DNA of 64,000 bases, taken from Litoditis marina. Its lineage: Eukaryota > Nematoda > Chromadorea > Rhabditida > Rhabditidae. This document shows, piece after piece, positions 47,713 to 58,995 of the stretch; position 1 is the first letter of the stretch, and each line of letters begins with the position of its first letter. The stretch lies in contig OZ038437.1 of NCBI GenBank assembly GCA_964036275.1, forward strand, positions 16,028,090-16,092,089, read 5' to 3'. The notes beneath the pieces were generated by a model. The model was not told the origin of the DNA and ran no database searches. It saw only the letters and a list, made by a program, of their open reading frames with translations. The position numbers and the translations under genes are program-made.

Positions 47713-48289
47713 TGGAAAGTGTCAAACAGAAGTGATAGATACCATTCACTGATGGTCATTTTCACTGTCACGTGAAACATGTTAGACATTGCGAAATACA
47801 ACTGTTAGATCAAACTACAAACACAGAATATAGGGCCAGTAAGTAGAGCTTTCGTTTGCCAATTATGAAAAGTTTCCTACCTAATCTGAGGTGTAGTCTG
47901 TAGTGTACATAGTAACGAATGATCGGGAGAGATTATTATGAAAAAAAGTGAAAAAAATAACCCATACAACGACATACCTACATACCTATATATACAACTG
48001 AACAAGGATTACTTTACGGTGTGCTGCATGCAGCAATTAAAACTAACGAGTTCCTTCAGTTTTTTTTCCATTTGGATGGAAATTAACTTCGTTTAGAATT
48101 CATTAGAGAGCTCTCAAAAACCAAAAAAAGCGAACTTTCTAGTTTCTGTAGTTCGAAGCTTCATAGTACGTACATAAGTCGTTGTTAGAACTTTCATGAA
48201 AAAAACATGTTTTTTGATTGTTGAGTACGAAATCTTTTTATGGTTGAAACAAGTCGCTAATTTTGCGAGAAACGACTCACGTGCTTGCG

Positions 48290-48478
48290 TTAGTCGTTGC
48301 CAACGAAAAGGCGGGAGGGTACTGTATATATCACTTCCTGCTGTGTAGGAACACTTGTCTCCGATTCCAAAATATGCCCGTTATGTACTTTAATAACGAA
48401 GTGGACAGCAGCTTGCTAAGAATATTTCGCTCGCAGGTTCGATTCCAGTGGGAGACAGAGAATTATAAATCGGGCACT
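48290..48478 (+). mobile_element. tRNA-derived SINE, copy 11
   Basis: Plus-strand copy with AGTCGTTGCCAACG head and GGTTCGATTCCAG box B; box A region disturbed. Confidence 0.75.
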
Positions 48479-48502
48479 GACTATAGTTTGACCAGTCTAG
48501 TG

Positions 48503-48691
48503 GGTGCCAAATTTATAAATTTTTGTCTCCCGCGGAATCGAACCTGCGAGCAAAAGATTCAAAGCAAGGCATTAACCCTTGCGCCATTAGAGCAGATAAC
48601 CGACAGGCTTTGAATTCCAAGATATGTGTGCGTACACAGCGGAAAATGAGATATAGAGTACACTTCTACAATTTTGTTGCCAACGACTATA
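48503..48691 (-). mobile_element. tRNA-derived SINE, copy 12 (tail to tail with copy 11)
   Basis: Minus-strand copy only 25 bp from copy 11, with the 3' tails facing each other. A read-through transcript of the pair would fold into a hairpin of about 190 bp. Confidence 0.75.
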
Positions 48692-48694
48692 AAC

Positions 48695-49465
48695 TGCTAT
48701 ATTTTCCGGAAAACTCATTGAAAAAACGTGTAATACCCCAAAATACATGATAAAAAGGAGTCAGAAGGAGTATTTCTCTAGTTAGTGTTAGTAAAGAAAG
48801 ATAAACTGTGATAGTTTTTTACCCAATTTAGAGCAGCAAACGAAGCTAATTTCGACTGCTATACTGCATGGCTACTTGTCACTAGTATACAAAAAGAGAT
48901 AGACACAAGCATAGAATAGAATAAAATAGATTTATTCGCGATATAACACGTGACTTCCACATAGTATGTGGCACTCCAAATGGGTAAATGGAGAGAACAG
49001 TTTAGAAGAAAAAGGGTATGATTACTCTGTTACGCGCATATAATATTACATGCAATTTAACAGTACTGGACTACATTGCTAGTAGTGAAGGAAACGTTTC
49101 ACTTACAGAAATAGATTTGGGTTGTCCCCAGGTTAAGAAAACTGAAATCGATGTTATACAATGAAGGAAAATCGACGAAAAGACGTAAACACAAGCATTT
49201 CTAGTAGTGAAGAGAACGTTTTATTTATAGAAACCTGGGTTGAAAAAACTATAATTATTACTGTGCGTAATTATTCATTGGGATATGTAAGCAAAGTTTT
49301 TCGCCCAGCGTTCAGAATACGTTGGAAACGAAACATACTACTAACTCTTCATGTATTGACTTTATCCTGGTTAACATTATTTCATTAAACCTAATTTTGT
49401 TCATTTATTAGTAAATAAATAGCAACGTGAAACGAAGTAAAAAAAACCGAGTCCATAATATTGTG
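48695..49465. other. gene-free stretch, nothing recognised
   Basis: AT-rich intergenic sequence; no convincing exon or repeat. Confidence 0.45.
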
Positions 49466-49469
49466 AAAC

Positions 49470-49616
49470 TTGAGAGAGAGATGGATAAAAGCAAAGAAAA
49501 CTAGAGTGAGAGAGAAAGATGAAGGGGAAGGAAACGAAGAGGAGAGGTCGACAGAGGGATGAAGAGAGGGAGAGAGAGGGAGAGAGAGAAAGAGAGACAT
49601 AGACAGAGACAGAGTA

Positions 49617-49647
<31 letters not shown>

Positions 49648-49670
49648 GAGAGAAAGAGAGAAAACGTGCA
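49470..49670. repeat. GA-rich purine tract
   Basis: GAGAGAGAAAGAGAGA-type repeats; the long minus-strand Ser/Leu frames over it are low-complexity artefacts. Confidence 0.85.
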
Positions 49671-49943
49671 AAGCACCTTTTCTGGATTTTGCGTGCGATC
49701 TACCTACTAGTTTAAGTGCTACTTCGTGAAATCATACGTTCTTTGAGTGGATAACTTTTTGAAATTACCACGTGTTGATGTATGAAATTTCCAATCAATT
49801 TGAGTAACAGTCGCGAGATTGCGAATTAACGAATACTTTACTTTATTGAACTGGTGAACTCTTCATTTTTCTGTTTGTGAAAACGATTGAAACTCAAATG
49901 GAAATCAGAAATGAAGTTAGAAATAGTACGTTAGAAATAATAA

Positions 49944-50076
49944 TATACTGTTAGTCGATTATTCACGTGATACATGTTCAACACAGTAGAACTCAAGAAC
50001 ATGCAATGACAAAGGGCGGCACGATTCCTCATTAGAATGCTAACTTTACGTGACTATTCAGTTTACTTCTAGTATA
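49944..50076 (+). mobile_element. F135 repeat, copy 3
   Basis: Bounded by TATACTGTTAGTCG and CTTCTAGTATA, giving clean TATA..TATA ends for the family. Confidence 0.7.
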
Positions 50077-50289
50077 ACTACTTTGAGTGTCGTGAACGAT
50101 GGGATAGTTCATTTTTTGCTTAAATGGGGACTTGTAGCTTCACCTTTGATATCATAGGTTTAGGTATATCAAAAAACAACTTTCAAAGTTCAAATGAGTA
50201 AACGGCACTGCACCACTGTATTTTGCAAGTGACTTTGTAGATGTAGTAAGTTCTCAACATTACTACATGATAATTTTCAGAGAGTATTT

Positions 50290-51390
50290 ATGTTGAAATC
50301 TGAAAAATCTGAACTTGATCCTGTATTTCTTCACGAGCACATAAAATATACTTTTCGATTGGTATCTATAAGTCACGTGGTTGGAATTCTACAAATTTTC
50401 CAATTACAACTTGTGAACGATACAATTTGCGATAGGTGTACTTTTACCTTCTATGGAAAATAAGACGGAAAACTGTACTTTCAAAAAAAAAGGCTAACGA
50501 AGAAATTGGATTAAATCGACTTAAAACCAATTTGGGTTTCCAGAGCAATTGCAAGTTCAAAATGTTGAGCTCGGTCGGAGAAAAATACTTCAACTGATTA
50601 GACTTCCCGAAAATGACACTAAGTAATGAGAACCGCGTGAGCTCGAAACATTAGAGTGAATTAATGATCCGCAACTCCCTTTCCGATCTCATATTCTCGT
50701 TTGGAAGCCACGTGACAGACGGTGATGACACACGAAATAACTGAAGAGTGTATTTAATGTGCTCGTGAAAATATAAAGTGCGAATTCGGACTTTCTGAAA
50801 GTTTTTCAACGGAATTTCTCCAATTTTTTTATAGATGATTGTGTGGTAACGAAGTCGGACAAAAAGCAATAACTTTATTCAGACAAATTGTGCTCGTACC
50901 TCAAACTCGAGATAAAAAATGACACTAAGTGACAAGAACCGCGTGAGCTCGAAACATTCAAGTAAACAAATGACCCGCGACTCTTTCTGATCTCATATTC
51001 TCGTTTGGCAACCACGTGACTACGAGATACCAATTGATCAGTATGTTGCATGTGGTGGTCAAGGTATACAGTATGAACCAAGATTTTTCGGATTTCAATC
51101 AAACTAGCCCCATAGTTTTGAAAATGATTTTGTGGTAACAAAGGCGGAGAAAAATCAATGTCTTTGTTCAGTTGAATTCTGTTCGTACTTCGGACTCGAG
51201 ATCAAAAAATGACACTAAGTGACAAGAACCGCGTGAGCTCGAAACATTCAAACATACTAATGATCCGCGACACTTTCTGATCTCATATTCTCGTTTTTCA
51301 ACCACGTGACTGGCGGTAATGAGGTTCCACACGAGATAACAATTATATAATATGTTCTACGAAAACTGTGATCTGTGTAGAATAGACTAT
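50290..51390 (+). repeat. tandem repeat of about 300 bp, three clear units plus a diverged one
   Basis: Units start with AAAATGACACTAAGT at 50610, 50916 and 51206 (spacing 306 and 290 bp). Each has ACCGCGTGAGCTCGAAACAT, CTCATATTCTCGTTT and CACGTGAC. A more distant unit seems to precede at 50290. Confidence 0.75.
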
Positions 51391-51542
51391 GATCAAAACA
51401 AATCAAATAGTTATTATACCGTGTTTGAAACGTGAGAAATTGCCGAAAGGGAAGATGGTGAAAAGTTGATGAACATGAAAAAATGAAATAATATGGTACA
51501 GATTAAGAATAGATGGCCAAGTCATGAGCACTCTGATAGCTA

Positions 51543-51673
51543 TCTAGAAGTGAGTTGAATAGTCACGTAAAGTTGGCGTTCCAATTAAGAATCGTGCACT
51601 CTGTCACGGCACGTTTTTGAGTTCCGCTGTGTTTAACATGTTTCCCGTGACTGTGCAATTGACTACCAGTACA
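51543..51673 (-). mobile_element. F135 repeat, copy 4 (inverted)
   Basis: GAATAGTCACGTAAAG..GTGTTTAACATG..CAATTGACTACCAGTA, the reverse of the other copies. Confidence 0.65.
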
Positions 51674-51675
51674 AG

Positions 51676-52380
51676 AGGGAGTGAACAAGTCATCATTGCT
51701 GTGTGAGATCCAACTACAAATACGGGTGGAATCGGGCAGAATACACCGTACTCCCACCGTGTTCGGTGGTTTTACAGTGTTTTACTTTGCATACATCATG
51801 ATGGAAATGCAAATAGACTTTTACCGTCTCGACAAAAAATTGTTAGCCACTTTTTCCAATAAAAAACATGTACGTGTCTCAGTTATTTTAATAATCGAGT
51901 TGAATAACTCAAAATTTGGCAGAAAATTTGGAGTGAGAAGAAGTTGTGGAGTTTCAAGCTTTGTCGAATGGAATCGAATCCGAATATAACAAGCCTAGAC
52001 TCAAACTGATAATAAGTACAGAACTTAATTTTGTTCCGTTGGTGTCTAAATACTTCATTCAACATTTGAAGAAATGGTTGAAAAAATGTCTCTTATTCAT
52101 TCTTATTCTAAACGAACATTTGCAACATTACTGCTCATTTCAGCGCGAAAAGTGCGCCGAAAGAGCTCTTTGTCAGTTTGAAAATTAGATTACACTTAAC
52201 AAAGGTAGAATCTTCGCGAAAGTACGGGTAGGAATTGCGAAAAGTCTATTTTTGACTGATTTACGATGTTCGAAACTGAATGATCGCTGCTTCCCGAAAC
52301 ACTCTCATGAATAACAATTTCTTCTAAAATTTCTGAATGCAACATCATTTTGGGGAAGGTCAAATTCAGTTTTCAAGCAC
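51676..52380. other. gene-free stretch, nothing recognised
   Basis: Two overlapping plus frames (51681-51989 and 51946-52188) lack splice or family support. Confidence 0.4.
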
Positions 52381-52385
52381 TGTTT

Positions 52386-52622
52386 CTATAGCTCGTTTCA
52401 CCAATCGATGTCCTTCTACAGTAATCCGTCGCATATTAAGCAGGCTTTTTCTAATGAATAAATCATTATTTTTGTTTCAAACTTTCATAGTTCGCAGTAG
52501 CATAGATAGAAAACACAATAGCAGAAATTGAAGTCATTCCGAAAACACCAAACTACGAAACGTTGATCTAGAAGTCTGCGAAGATTACTGTAGAGGGTTA
52601 CAAGTGCGTGGAATAGACTATA
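52386..52622. mobile_element. D240 MITE, copy 3
   Basis: TATAGCTCGTTTCACCAATC left; ACTGTAGAGGGTTACAAG..TAGACTATA right. It is followed at 52662-52713 by a 26-bp sequence duplicated in tandem (AAAACAGAACAGATCATTGG core). Confidence 0.75.
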
Positions 52623-52731
52623 CATACTTGTGTGAGCAAGAACTAGAGAGTTTTAATGATCAAAACAGAACAGATCATTGGAGTATGAAAACAGAACAGA
52701 TCATTGGAGTATGAACTATGCTCATTAAGAG

Positions 52732-52929
52732 GCCAATTACACATGCAACCAAGATGCAACCAGGTTGCACGTGTACGAAACCATTGGTTGCATCTGAAAT
52801 GCAACCAAAATCACTTGACATAACCGAAAACTTTAATTTGGTTGCATTTGAAAAACAACCAATAGTTCGTACACATGCAACCTTGTTGCATTTTGGTTGC
52901 ATGCAACCCGGTCGCTTGCGTAAACCGCG
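52732..52929. mobile_element. GCAACC foldback element, copy 2
   Basis: GGCCAATTACACATGCAACC left; GCTTGCGTAAACCGC right; interior of CATGCAACC / GGTTGCAT units. No clear flanking duplication at this copy. Confidence 0.65.
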
Positions 52930-53004
52930 AAATTGTGAATAGATGCATTCTTCACTTTATGAAAAATACATCATCATTTGTCACACTACATATGTTCAGA
53001 CCAA

Positions 53005-53375
53005 CTCTAGAATTTGGCGGCGACTCGCCGGCGACATGGAGGGGTCGGCAGAGTGTCGCCGGCGGGTCGCCTGCGATTGTTTTTAGGTCCTTCACACTGA
53101 ACGTTCTATATAGTAATCAGATACCGGATCTGGTAATTTTACAGAGAATAAAAATGTTGTATATACTTATCGTCGCCAGAAATAAACACGATGAGATTCA
53201 CGGCTTCATTGTTCATGTATAAACATGTCACCCACCTGAAAACTACAAGTATACGTATCTGATAAACATATATCTCATCCAAAATCAACGACCGAAAAAT
53301 ACTCGCAGGCGACCCGCCGGCGACACTCTGCCGACCCCTCCATGTCGCCGGCGACTCGCCGCCAAATTCTAGAGA
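53005..53375. mobile_element. TIR element with 72-bp GC-rich arms
   Basis: Arm 53005-53076 (TCTAGAATTTGGCGGCGACT..) is an almost exact inverse of 53304-53375, and similarity fades further inward. The arms repeat CGCCGGCGAC. The 220-bp centre is AT-rich and non-coding. Confidence 0.8.
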
Positions 53376-53429
53376 ATGTGGCACGTTTGTCACATTGATT
53401 GATCTCTCTAACCGAAGACAAACTACCTA

Positions 53430-53735
53430 ATAGTGTTAGTCGATTGCGGAGTCACGTGAAAGGTGCTAACCACAGCAGAACTCAGAAACGTGCAATGGCA
53501 AAGTGTACGATGCCTGATCAGAGTACGTATGCTAGAAGATCGCGACACCTTCATCCCGTTCTGCGTCTCTCGCCCTGCCTCACTATTTCTCGTCTCTTAC
53601 ACCCCGGAGGGATGTGAGAGCAGGGAAATAGCGTATGTTACAGGAGACGCATAATGGGATGGAGGGGCCGGGATCTTCTAGCATTTGTACTCAGAATGCG
53701 GACTAACCGTGACTATTCGATTGACTTCTAGTATA
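53430..53735 (+). mobile_element. F135 repeat, copy 5, interrupted by Pal-A
   Basis: AGTGTTAGTCGATTGC start and CTTCTAGTATA end, split by the Pal-A copy at 53519-53694. Confidence 0.7.
53519..53694. mobile_element. Pal-A palindromic MITE, copy 6 (nested in F135)
   Basis: CAGAGTACGTATGCTAGAAG left and CTTCTAGCATTTGTACTC right. Confidence 0.8.
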
Positions 53736-54681
53736 GAGCGTTTTCAATGCAGGTAATATTTCGTTGCTGTATTCAAGTTCAAAAAAGAAACTATCGAATC
53801 CGTGAGAAAAACAGTTTGTGATGAATAGGTTAGCTAAAAACTCGAAAACTCTAACTCGTTGTTCCATTCATATGATACAGTAGTTCGTACAACTGAAAGG
53901 TTATTACATGACTATGAAAGTTGAATACCGGTGAATAAAAGGTGACAAAATGGTGCAATTATTACTTTTATGAAGATTTGGAAATAAATTCACGGTCTTT
54001 TCGGTCTATTGTAGTTTGTACAACTGATAGGTTGATAATTCAATATTGCGCACTGGTAAACAAAGAAATTTTTTGAATAGTTGAAATATTAAACATATGA
54101 GCATTTATTTTCATAGAAAGGCTCCGTTTCGCACCAGGCGCCACCGAAAAGTGGCAGCTGACAATAAGTGTTTTGACGTTTTCGCTATTGACAGACGTGT
54201 ATCGCATGTCACGCAGTATCCACAAAAAAACAAGTGAAAAATCCCTTAAACTCAAAAATTCGCGTTTCGAAATGCGCGAGATCTCGGATAACAACCTGAT
54301 CTGCGCTGTGCAGCGCGAATGATTGATGGCACTTAGAATTACGACTTAGGGTTCAGCAGCGTAATATTTATATTGAAGAAGAATTGAAGCAATATAATGA
54401 GTCTTGAACTCTCGAACAGACCAAAAAATAGACGTTGTACGATGCTTCGGGCATCACAGGGTAGAAGTTAGGAGGAGGTGTACACGTGATAGTTACATTA
54501 GTACATCCCTCACTTGAAATAGGTAGTGTATGTAGTCATTTACTCATGTTGTGTGTATGGAATCACACCAAATGTTCATTGTCGTTTGATCTCGACGCCA
54601 TAGTAAACAAAAACTGATCGAGCGTCAACAGTCGAATTTACAACGCGAATGTTCGCTTTGGAAAAAAGAATGTATGCAGAG

Positions 54682-55028
54682 AAGGGTTGTTCATCGAGTT
54701 CAAAATTTCCAGTTTTCCAGTTTTGGGAAATTTCGAGTTTTCGAGTTTCGAGTTTTCTCGAGTCGAGTCGAGTTTTGAGTGTTTTTGGACCGAAAAAAGT
54801 TTTTTTTTTCGAGTCCGAAATTTTTATTTTCGAGTTTTCACGGTCAAAATTTCGATTTTCGAGTTTTCACGGTCAAAGCCGAGTTTTTGAGTTCGGCGAA
54901 AATTCGTAGTTTTGCGTTTTCGAGTCGTTGAATTTTGGAAAATTTCGAGTTTCCAGTTCGACTCGACTCGAAAATTTTCAAGTTTTTTCGAGTCGAGTCG
55001 AGTTTCGAGTTCGACTTTAACAACCCTA
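54682..55028. mobile_element. hAT-like MITE with 8-bp target duplication
   Basis: TIRs AAGGGTTGTT / AACAACCCTA; flanked by ATGCAGAG at 54674-54681 and 55029-55036. The interior is low-complexity CGAGTTTTCGAG / GAGTCGAGTCGAG sequence in both orientations. TIR form and an 8-bp duplication fit hAT elements. Confidence 0.75.
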
Positions 55029-55079
55029 ATGCAGAGTGTTCATTAATTAGAATAAACAAAAATATATTTATATACTAGT

Positions 55080-56035
55080 GTTTCACCATTTTTGGCGCCT
55101 ATGAGCGCCCGCGCAGGGCGCCAGAGACAGGGTATACATAACATATTTGGCGCGACAGGCTAACTTTTTAGAACACATTTTTAAAATTCTAGCCAAATCG
55201 GTTCAGTAGTTTTTACACTACGATGCGGACACAATTCCGTGGGGGACAAGGAACGCATTACGGGCATTACGGCGGAACTTTTCAACCACGACACGAAACC
55301 ATAACTCAGGCGAAAATTATCCGATTTGGCTCAAATTTTCACAAACTTTTCATTTCGTGATTTTCGAACGTTCTCTCTATTTACTGTTTGTGCTCCCCTG
55401 CTCTTTTTTACTGCTCTACTCATCTGCTCCTTATTTCTCTCTTCGTTCTCTTTTTGTCTGTCTGTATCTCTCTCTTTTCTCTTTCTCTATCTCCCTATCT
55501 GCTCCCTCGTATTTTTGCTCTACCTCTCTATTGCCCAATATCCTTTTTTATTATATTTACTCCCCTTCCTCTCTCTCTGCCACTTTCTTTTTTTCTTCCT
55601 CTTTCCCTCTCTCTTTCTCTATCCCTCTCTCTTTCTCAACCCTTCTTCTTCACTCTTTCTCCATCCCTCTTCTTTTCTACCTCCATACCCCTCCTTTTCT
55701 CTCTTTCTTTACCCCTCTACTTCTCTACCTCTCAGCTCCTCTCCTTTTCTCTTTTTCTACCTCTCTACTGCTTTCTTCCTCTACCGCTTCACTCATTTCT
55801 TCCTTTTTCATCTCTCTGTTCTCTTTTTGTCTAGCTGTATTTCTTTCTTTTTTCTTTCTCTATCGCGCACTCTTCTTTCTCTTTCGTGCCTTTCTATGTT
55901 TACTTTCCTTCCTCTCTATTTTTCTGTTCAGATATTCTGCTCTTGCTATCACTGTGATCACAGCGTGTGCAACAAGAGAATGTGAGTTCAAATTGGCAGC
56001 TTCAAAACATTTAAGTTCTGATCAGATCCGAATAT
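55080..56035. mobile_element. repeat with pyrimidine tract (left copy)
   Basis: GGCGCC-rich start, CCAAATCGGTTCAGTAG-type sequence, then a CT tract (about 55430-55935) ending in GCTCTTGCTATCACTGTGAT and CAAATTGGCAGCTTCAAAAC. The last part recurs inverted at 63438-63520 next to a GA tract. Long open frames across the CT tract (up to 226 codons) are low-complexity artefacts. Confidence 0.6.
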
Positions 56036-56039
56036 AAAA

Positions 56040-56350
56040 CATAGTTTCACAATCATGACTGTGACTCCACAAGATGAAAACCTTCGGAGCCGAACAGCAG
56101 GTTCTTCCACTTCAAATCCCTGGTTGTTGTACCTAACTACCAGGACATTTCCTAAAACAAACTAAACCTGTTTAAAAATATCTGAGCGGGGTTTTAATGG
56201 TGAAACCGATGTATGAACCTCGTTGATCAACGTTAGAAGAGTAACGCAGTTACTTGTGACGCTTTTTCAAGCTACTTATAGTTTTCTTAGATTTTAATCT
56301 AATGAGTATTTTTCGGTTGAAATTCAAGTATAACTGTTGTTGTGTATTTT
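56040..56350 (+). repeat. inverted-repeat partner of 60905-61231
   Basis: ATCTGAGCGGGGTTTTAATG, AGCTACTTATAGTTT and TTTCGGTTGAAATTCAAG match the reverse strand of 60905-61231 over about 300 bp. Confidence 0.7.
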
Positions 56351-56507
56351 GCCCGTTATTGTTCACTCATAAGTGTGGTTGCTAATCACACTTGTACTCA
56401 CTTTCAGTTTCCCTATTATCTTGTAGAACAATCTCTTGTAATAAGATATTTATTCTATAGAAAACAATAAGAAAGATATTCACTTGCACTGTTGTCACAA
56501 TAACTTG

Positions 56508-56918
56508 CTATACGAACTCTTGTTCTATACAGAACTTGCACTCTTGCACATACTTTTGCAAAGTATTGACTTCAGAACTATTGACTTGCGATTCACCTTT
56601 CGCTTGAACTTGCATGCACTCCGTAGAAATCACTGTTTCTGAACTATTTCCGTTATCCCTCTTCGATAAGTTACCACTTTCGCATGCTTTCGCCATCATT
56701 CTCAAATGATGCTCCAAATACTCACTTTGTCTCATCCAATCAAGACCAATCATACTTTTTGCTTCACTCACGTATGCATAACCTGTACCATGTTCACCTC
56801 TCAAGATGAACTCACATTTCAATTGACCAATTATTCGCATTCGAAATCCATTGGCATTGAGCACTCGAACTCTTGACTTTTCCAGTAAGATTATAAAACT
56901 TTTAAGTGATTTTATCAT
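56508..56918 (-). pseudogene. Gypsy-type retrotransposon protease fragment
   Basis: A 136-codon minus frame starts MIKSLKSFI and contains RVLNANGFRMRIIGQL, YAYVSEAK and SMIGLDWMRQSEYLE. Established pattern: in Ty3/Gypsy Pol the retropepsin domain ends with a G-x-x-ILGxDW-like segment, here MIGLDW. The catalytic DTG is absent and reverse transcriptase does not follow, so this is a truncated remnant. Confidence 0.55.
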
Positions 56919-57043
56919 ATCTTATAGGTGTTGTACATTGTTTAAACTTCGTGATTTCGTTTTTCACTTTGGGTACTAAAGCATAGAAAACAGTGAATCT
57001 TAAATCCTGTTTGTTGACTAGATAAATGCGTTTGAATTTTCGA

Positions 57044-57086
57044 AAGATTACTGTAGAAAGTCATCGATTGGTGAAACGAACTATAC
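57044..57086. mobile_element. D240 MITE, single end
   Basis: GATTACTGTAGAAAGTCATC followed by GATTGGTGAAACGAACTATA, one TIR only. Confidence 0.55.
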
Positions 57087-57429
57087 ATTGAATTGAAAAC
57101 GGAGCAAGATGCGAACATAGAATTGGTATGTTTTTCATTGGTTCTCACCGCCTTTTCAGTCAACATGACAACTCCATATCAAAGTTGAAGAGCAACTGTT
57201 CTTTTCAGTGTGCTCTTTTTGTTTCACTTAGATTATTTTTGAATTGAATTCCGGCGTGACTGTATAGATTGCATTTTTGATGTCTTTTTAGACTCTGAAA
57301 ACGGCAAATCCGCCGAAACTTCGCCACTCGAATGAAATATCAATACTTTCAACAAACGGGCTTGGTTCAGCAAACGAAAACAACCCATGTGTAACAGTTT
57401 TGTTTGTGACATTGCTGTCGAAATGGTAA

Positions 57430-57765
57430 CATTCTTGTCCCCCACTTACGTGTCTGTGCCTACTTTCTATCTTTGTTCGGCTGCCGACTTGCCTCCCTTC
57501 TCCCGTTTCCATCCTAATACTGCGTATTCCTATCGGTCTCTCCCGGCGAACTACTCAGCCCTTTTCAACTCGTCGTGGCTGGCGTTGATGTATTGCCATA
57601 ACCACAACTTCACGTTAATGCCATTGTCCCTTTGCGCTCTGATCCCTCGTTCAAAAAGCACATGACTCAAGAAGTTTAGAGAGCACCATGTGATACATTA
57701 GTTCAAGTATATACTATGTGTCGCGTACATGAATGTGTTGAATAAATTTTGAAATATATTGTGTA
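57430..57765 (+). mobile_element. LINE-like or related 3' fragment
   Basis: Protein-like PPFSRFHPNTAYSYRSLPAN aligns by eye with PFSCFHDPNT in the K copy at 22036. It ends near GAATAAATTTTGAAATATATTG, a poly(A)-like tail. The plus frame 57387-57665 runs through it without a known domain. Confidence 0.35.
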
Positions 57766-57829
57766 TGTAACAAAAGTGACATTCTCGAAGACAATCAGAA
57801 TTAACATAATAACACACTGCATTAGCCGA

Positions 57830-58180
57830 TATTTCCCGAGAACCACTTTACGAAATATCGATTGCTGACCGATTAGCGATAAATACGATAATATGTATCG
57901 TATTGTAGGATACCTGAATCATTATCACGTATCACCTCGATTGCCTAGCTTTGCAACGATTGTAAACTCTGCCTAGCTAGTGAGCAGTATGGCCCCGAGT
58001 CGTCTAGTATTCTATCTCTTCTCTCCTATCAGACATCAAGGCTTTATTGTACTGTTTCTTTTATATATTCATAATAAACCTACTATGGTAAGTGTTTTGT
58101 GATGTTATATTAAAAAGGCTATCGCTTCAAAATACCTATTCATTGTGACTTTGTGAATGCGAGGGTCACAACAGTTTTTA
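57830..58180 (+). mobile_element. possible LTR
   Basis: Contains a pyrimidine-rich stretch, TATATATTCATAATAAACC (poly(A) signal) and a GGGTCACAACA end. No second copy or duplication found. Confidence 0.25.
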
Positions 58181-58473
58181 TCGGCTTTTCAAGCCACGTA
58201 ATGATTTGAAATCACTAAACCGACCATCTGAGTCAATCGCGCAAAGCGCTGCGCAGATTAGTTTTTGATCACAACAATGCGGACTTCCAAAAGTGGTTCT
58301 GTGCAATTTTCTCAAAACTTCTGAACCGATTTTTGAGATTTTTTTTTATTGATTGATTGATTTATTCACATGCAAGCATGTGATATACATCCGACCGACT
58401 TCAACCGACTTGTCTGAAATTTGGAATATAGTTAGAATCAAAGTTCGTCATCATATTTTACATTTTACACCGT

Positions 58474-58995
58474 TTGGGAAAGCCTCGCCTCGATGGCTCA
58501 TCTCGTCCTTTGAAAGTCAAAATTCACACTGCTATTCCTCGTCTCATCGATTTGTCTACCGCTATGAAAGCTGATCCATTGATGTCTACTTTTCATGTAC
58601 GGAAGTTCGAACGTTCGGAACAACGAAGGGCCGGATTCCTTGCTCGCCAGCAACGCCGTCGACAAGATGCCATGCCCACCGTTCTTTCCGCTGAACCCGA
58701 ACCAACCGCAACACCCAGTATGGAAACTGATGAACAACCCGAAGCTGAGTCAACCTTACCTGTTGAGGTACCTAGATCTATTTGTGATGTTTCTGAGACA
58801 GTAACAACTGTCGAACGTGCCGTTTGGACCTATGACCATGACTTATGCATTGAGAGAATTCGGGCCCTTCATAAAAGCCACCGTCCTGTTTATGAAATGT
58901 ACGATATTTTTCTCGGTTTACATCCAATAGACCAGCCACTCATTTCTGACAAGTATTTTGAAATGTATAAGTTCCGTCTTCACCTTCCAAAATAA
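58474..58995 (+). pseudogene. retroelement ORF1/gag-like fragment
   Basis: 173 codons without an ATG at the true left edge; the frame continues upstream to a stop at about 58432. It contains GSSRPLKVKIH, then FHVRKFERSEQRRAGF, an Arg-rich patch (RQQRRRQD), an acidic Pro/Glu linker and a C-terminal helical part ending FRLHLPK. The RPLKV...R.ER pattern resembles nucleic-acid-binding ORF1 proteins of non-LTR elements (family-level inference). No RT follows within the window. Confidence 0.4.

Noticed and set aside
49391..49676. Minus-strand Ser/Leu frames of 69-91 codons
   Set aside because: Translation of a GA tract, not coding.
53139..53393. Two ORFs in the TIR element sharing the text GGDSPATWRGRQSVAGGSP
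   Set aside because: The shared text is the translation of the inverted arms, not of related proteins.
55326..56037. Open frames of 148-226 codons
   Set aside because: They run through a CT-rich simple repeat in several frames at once and encode only Ser/Leu/Phe low complexity.
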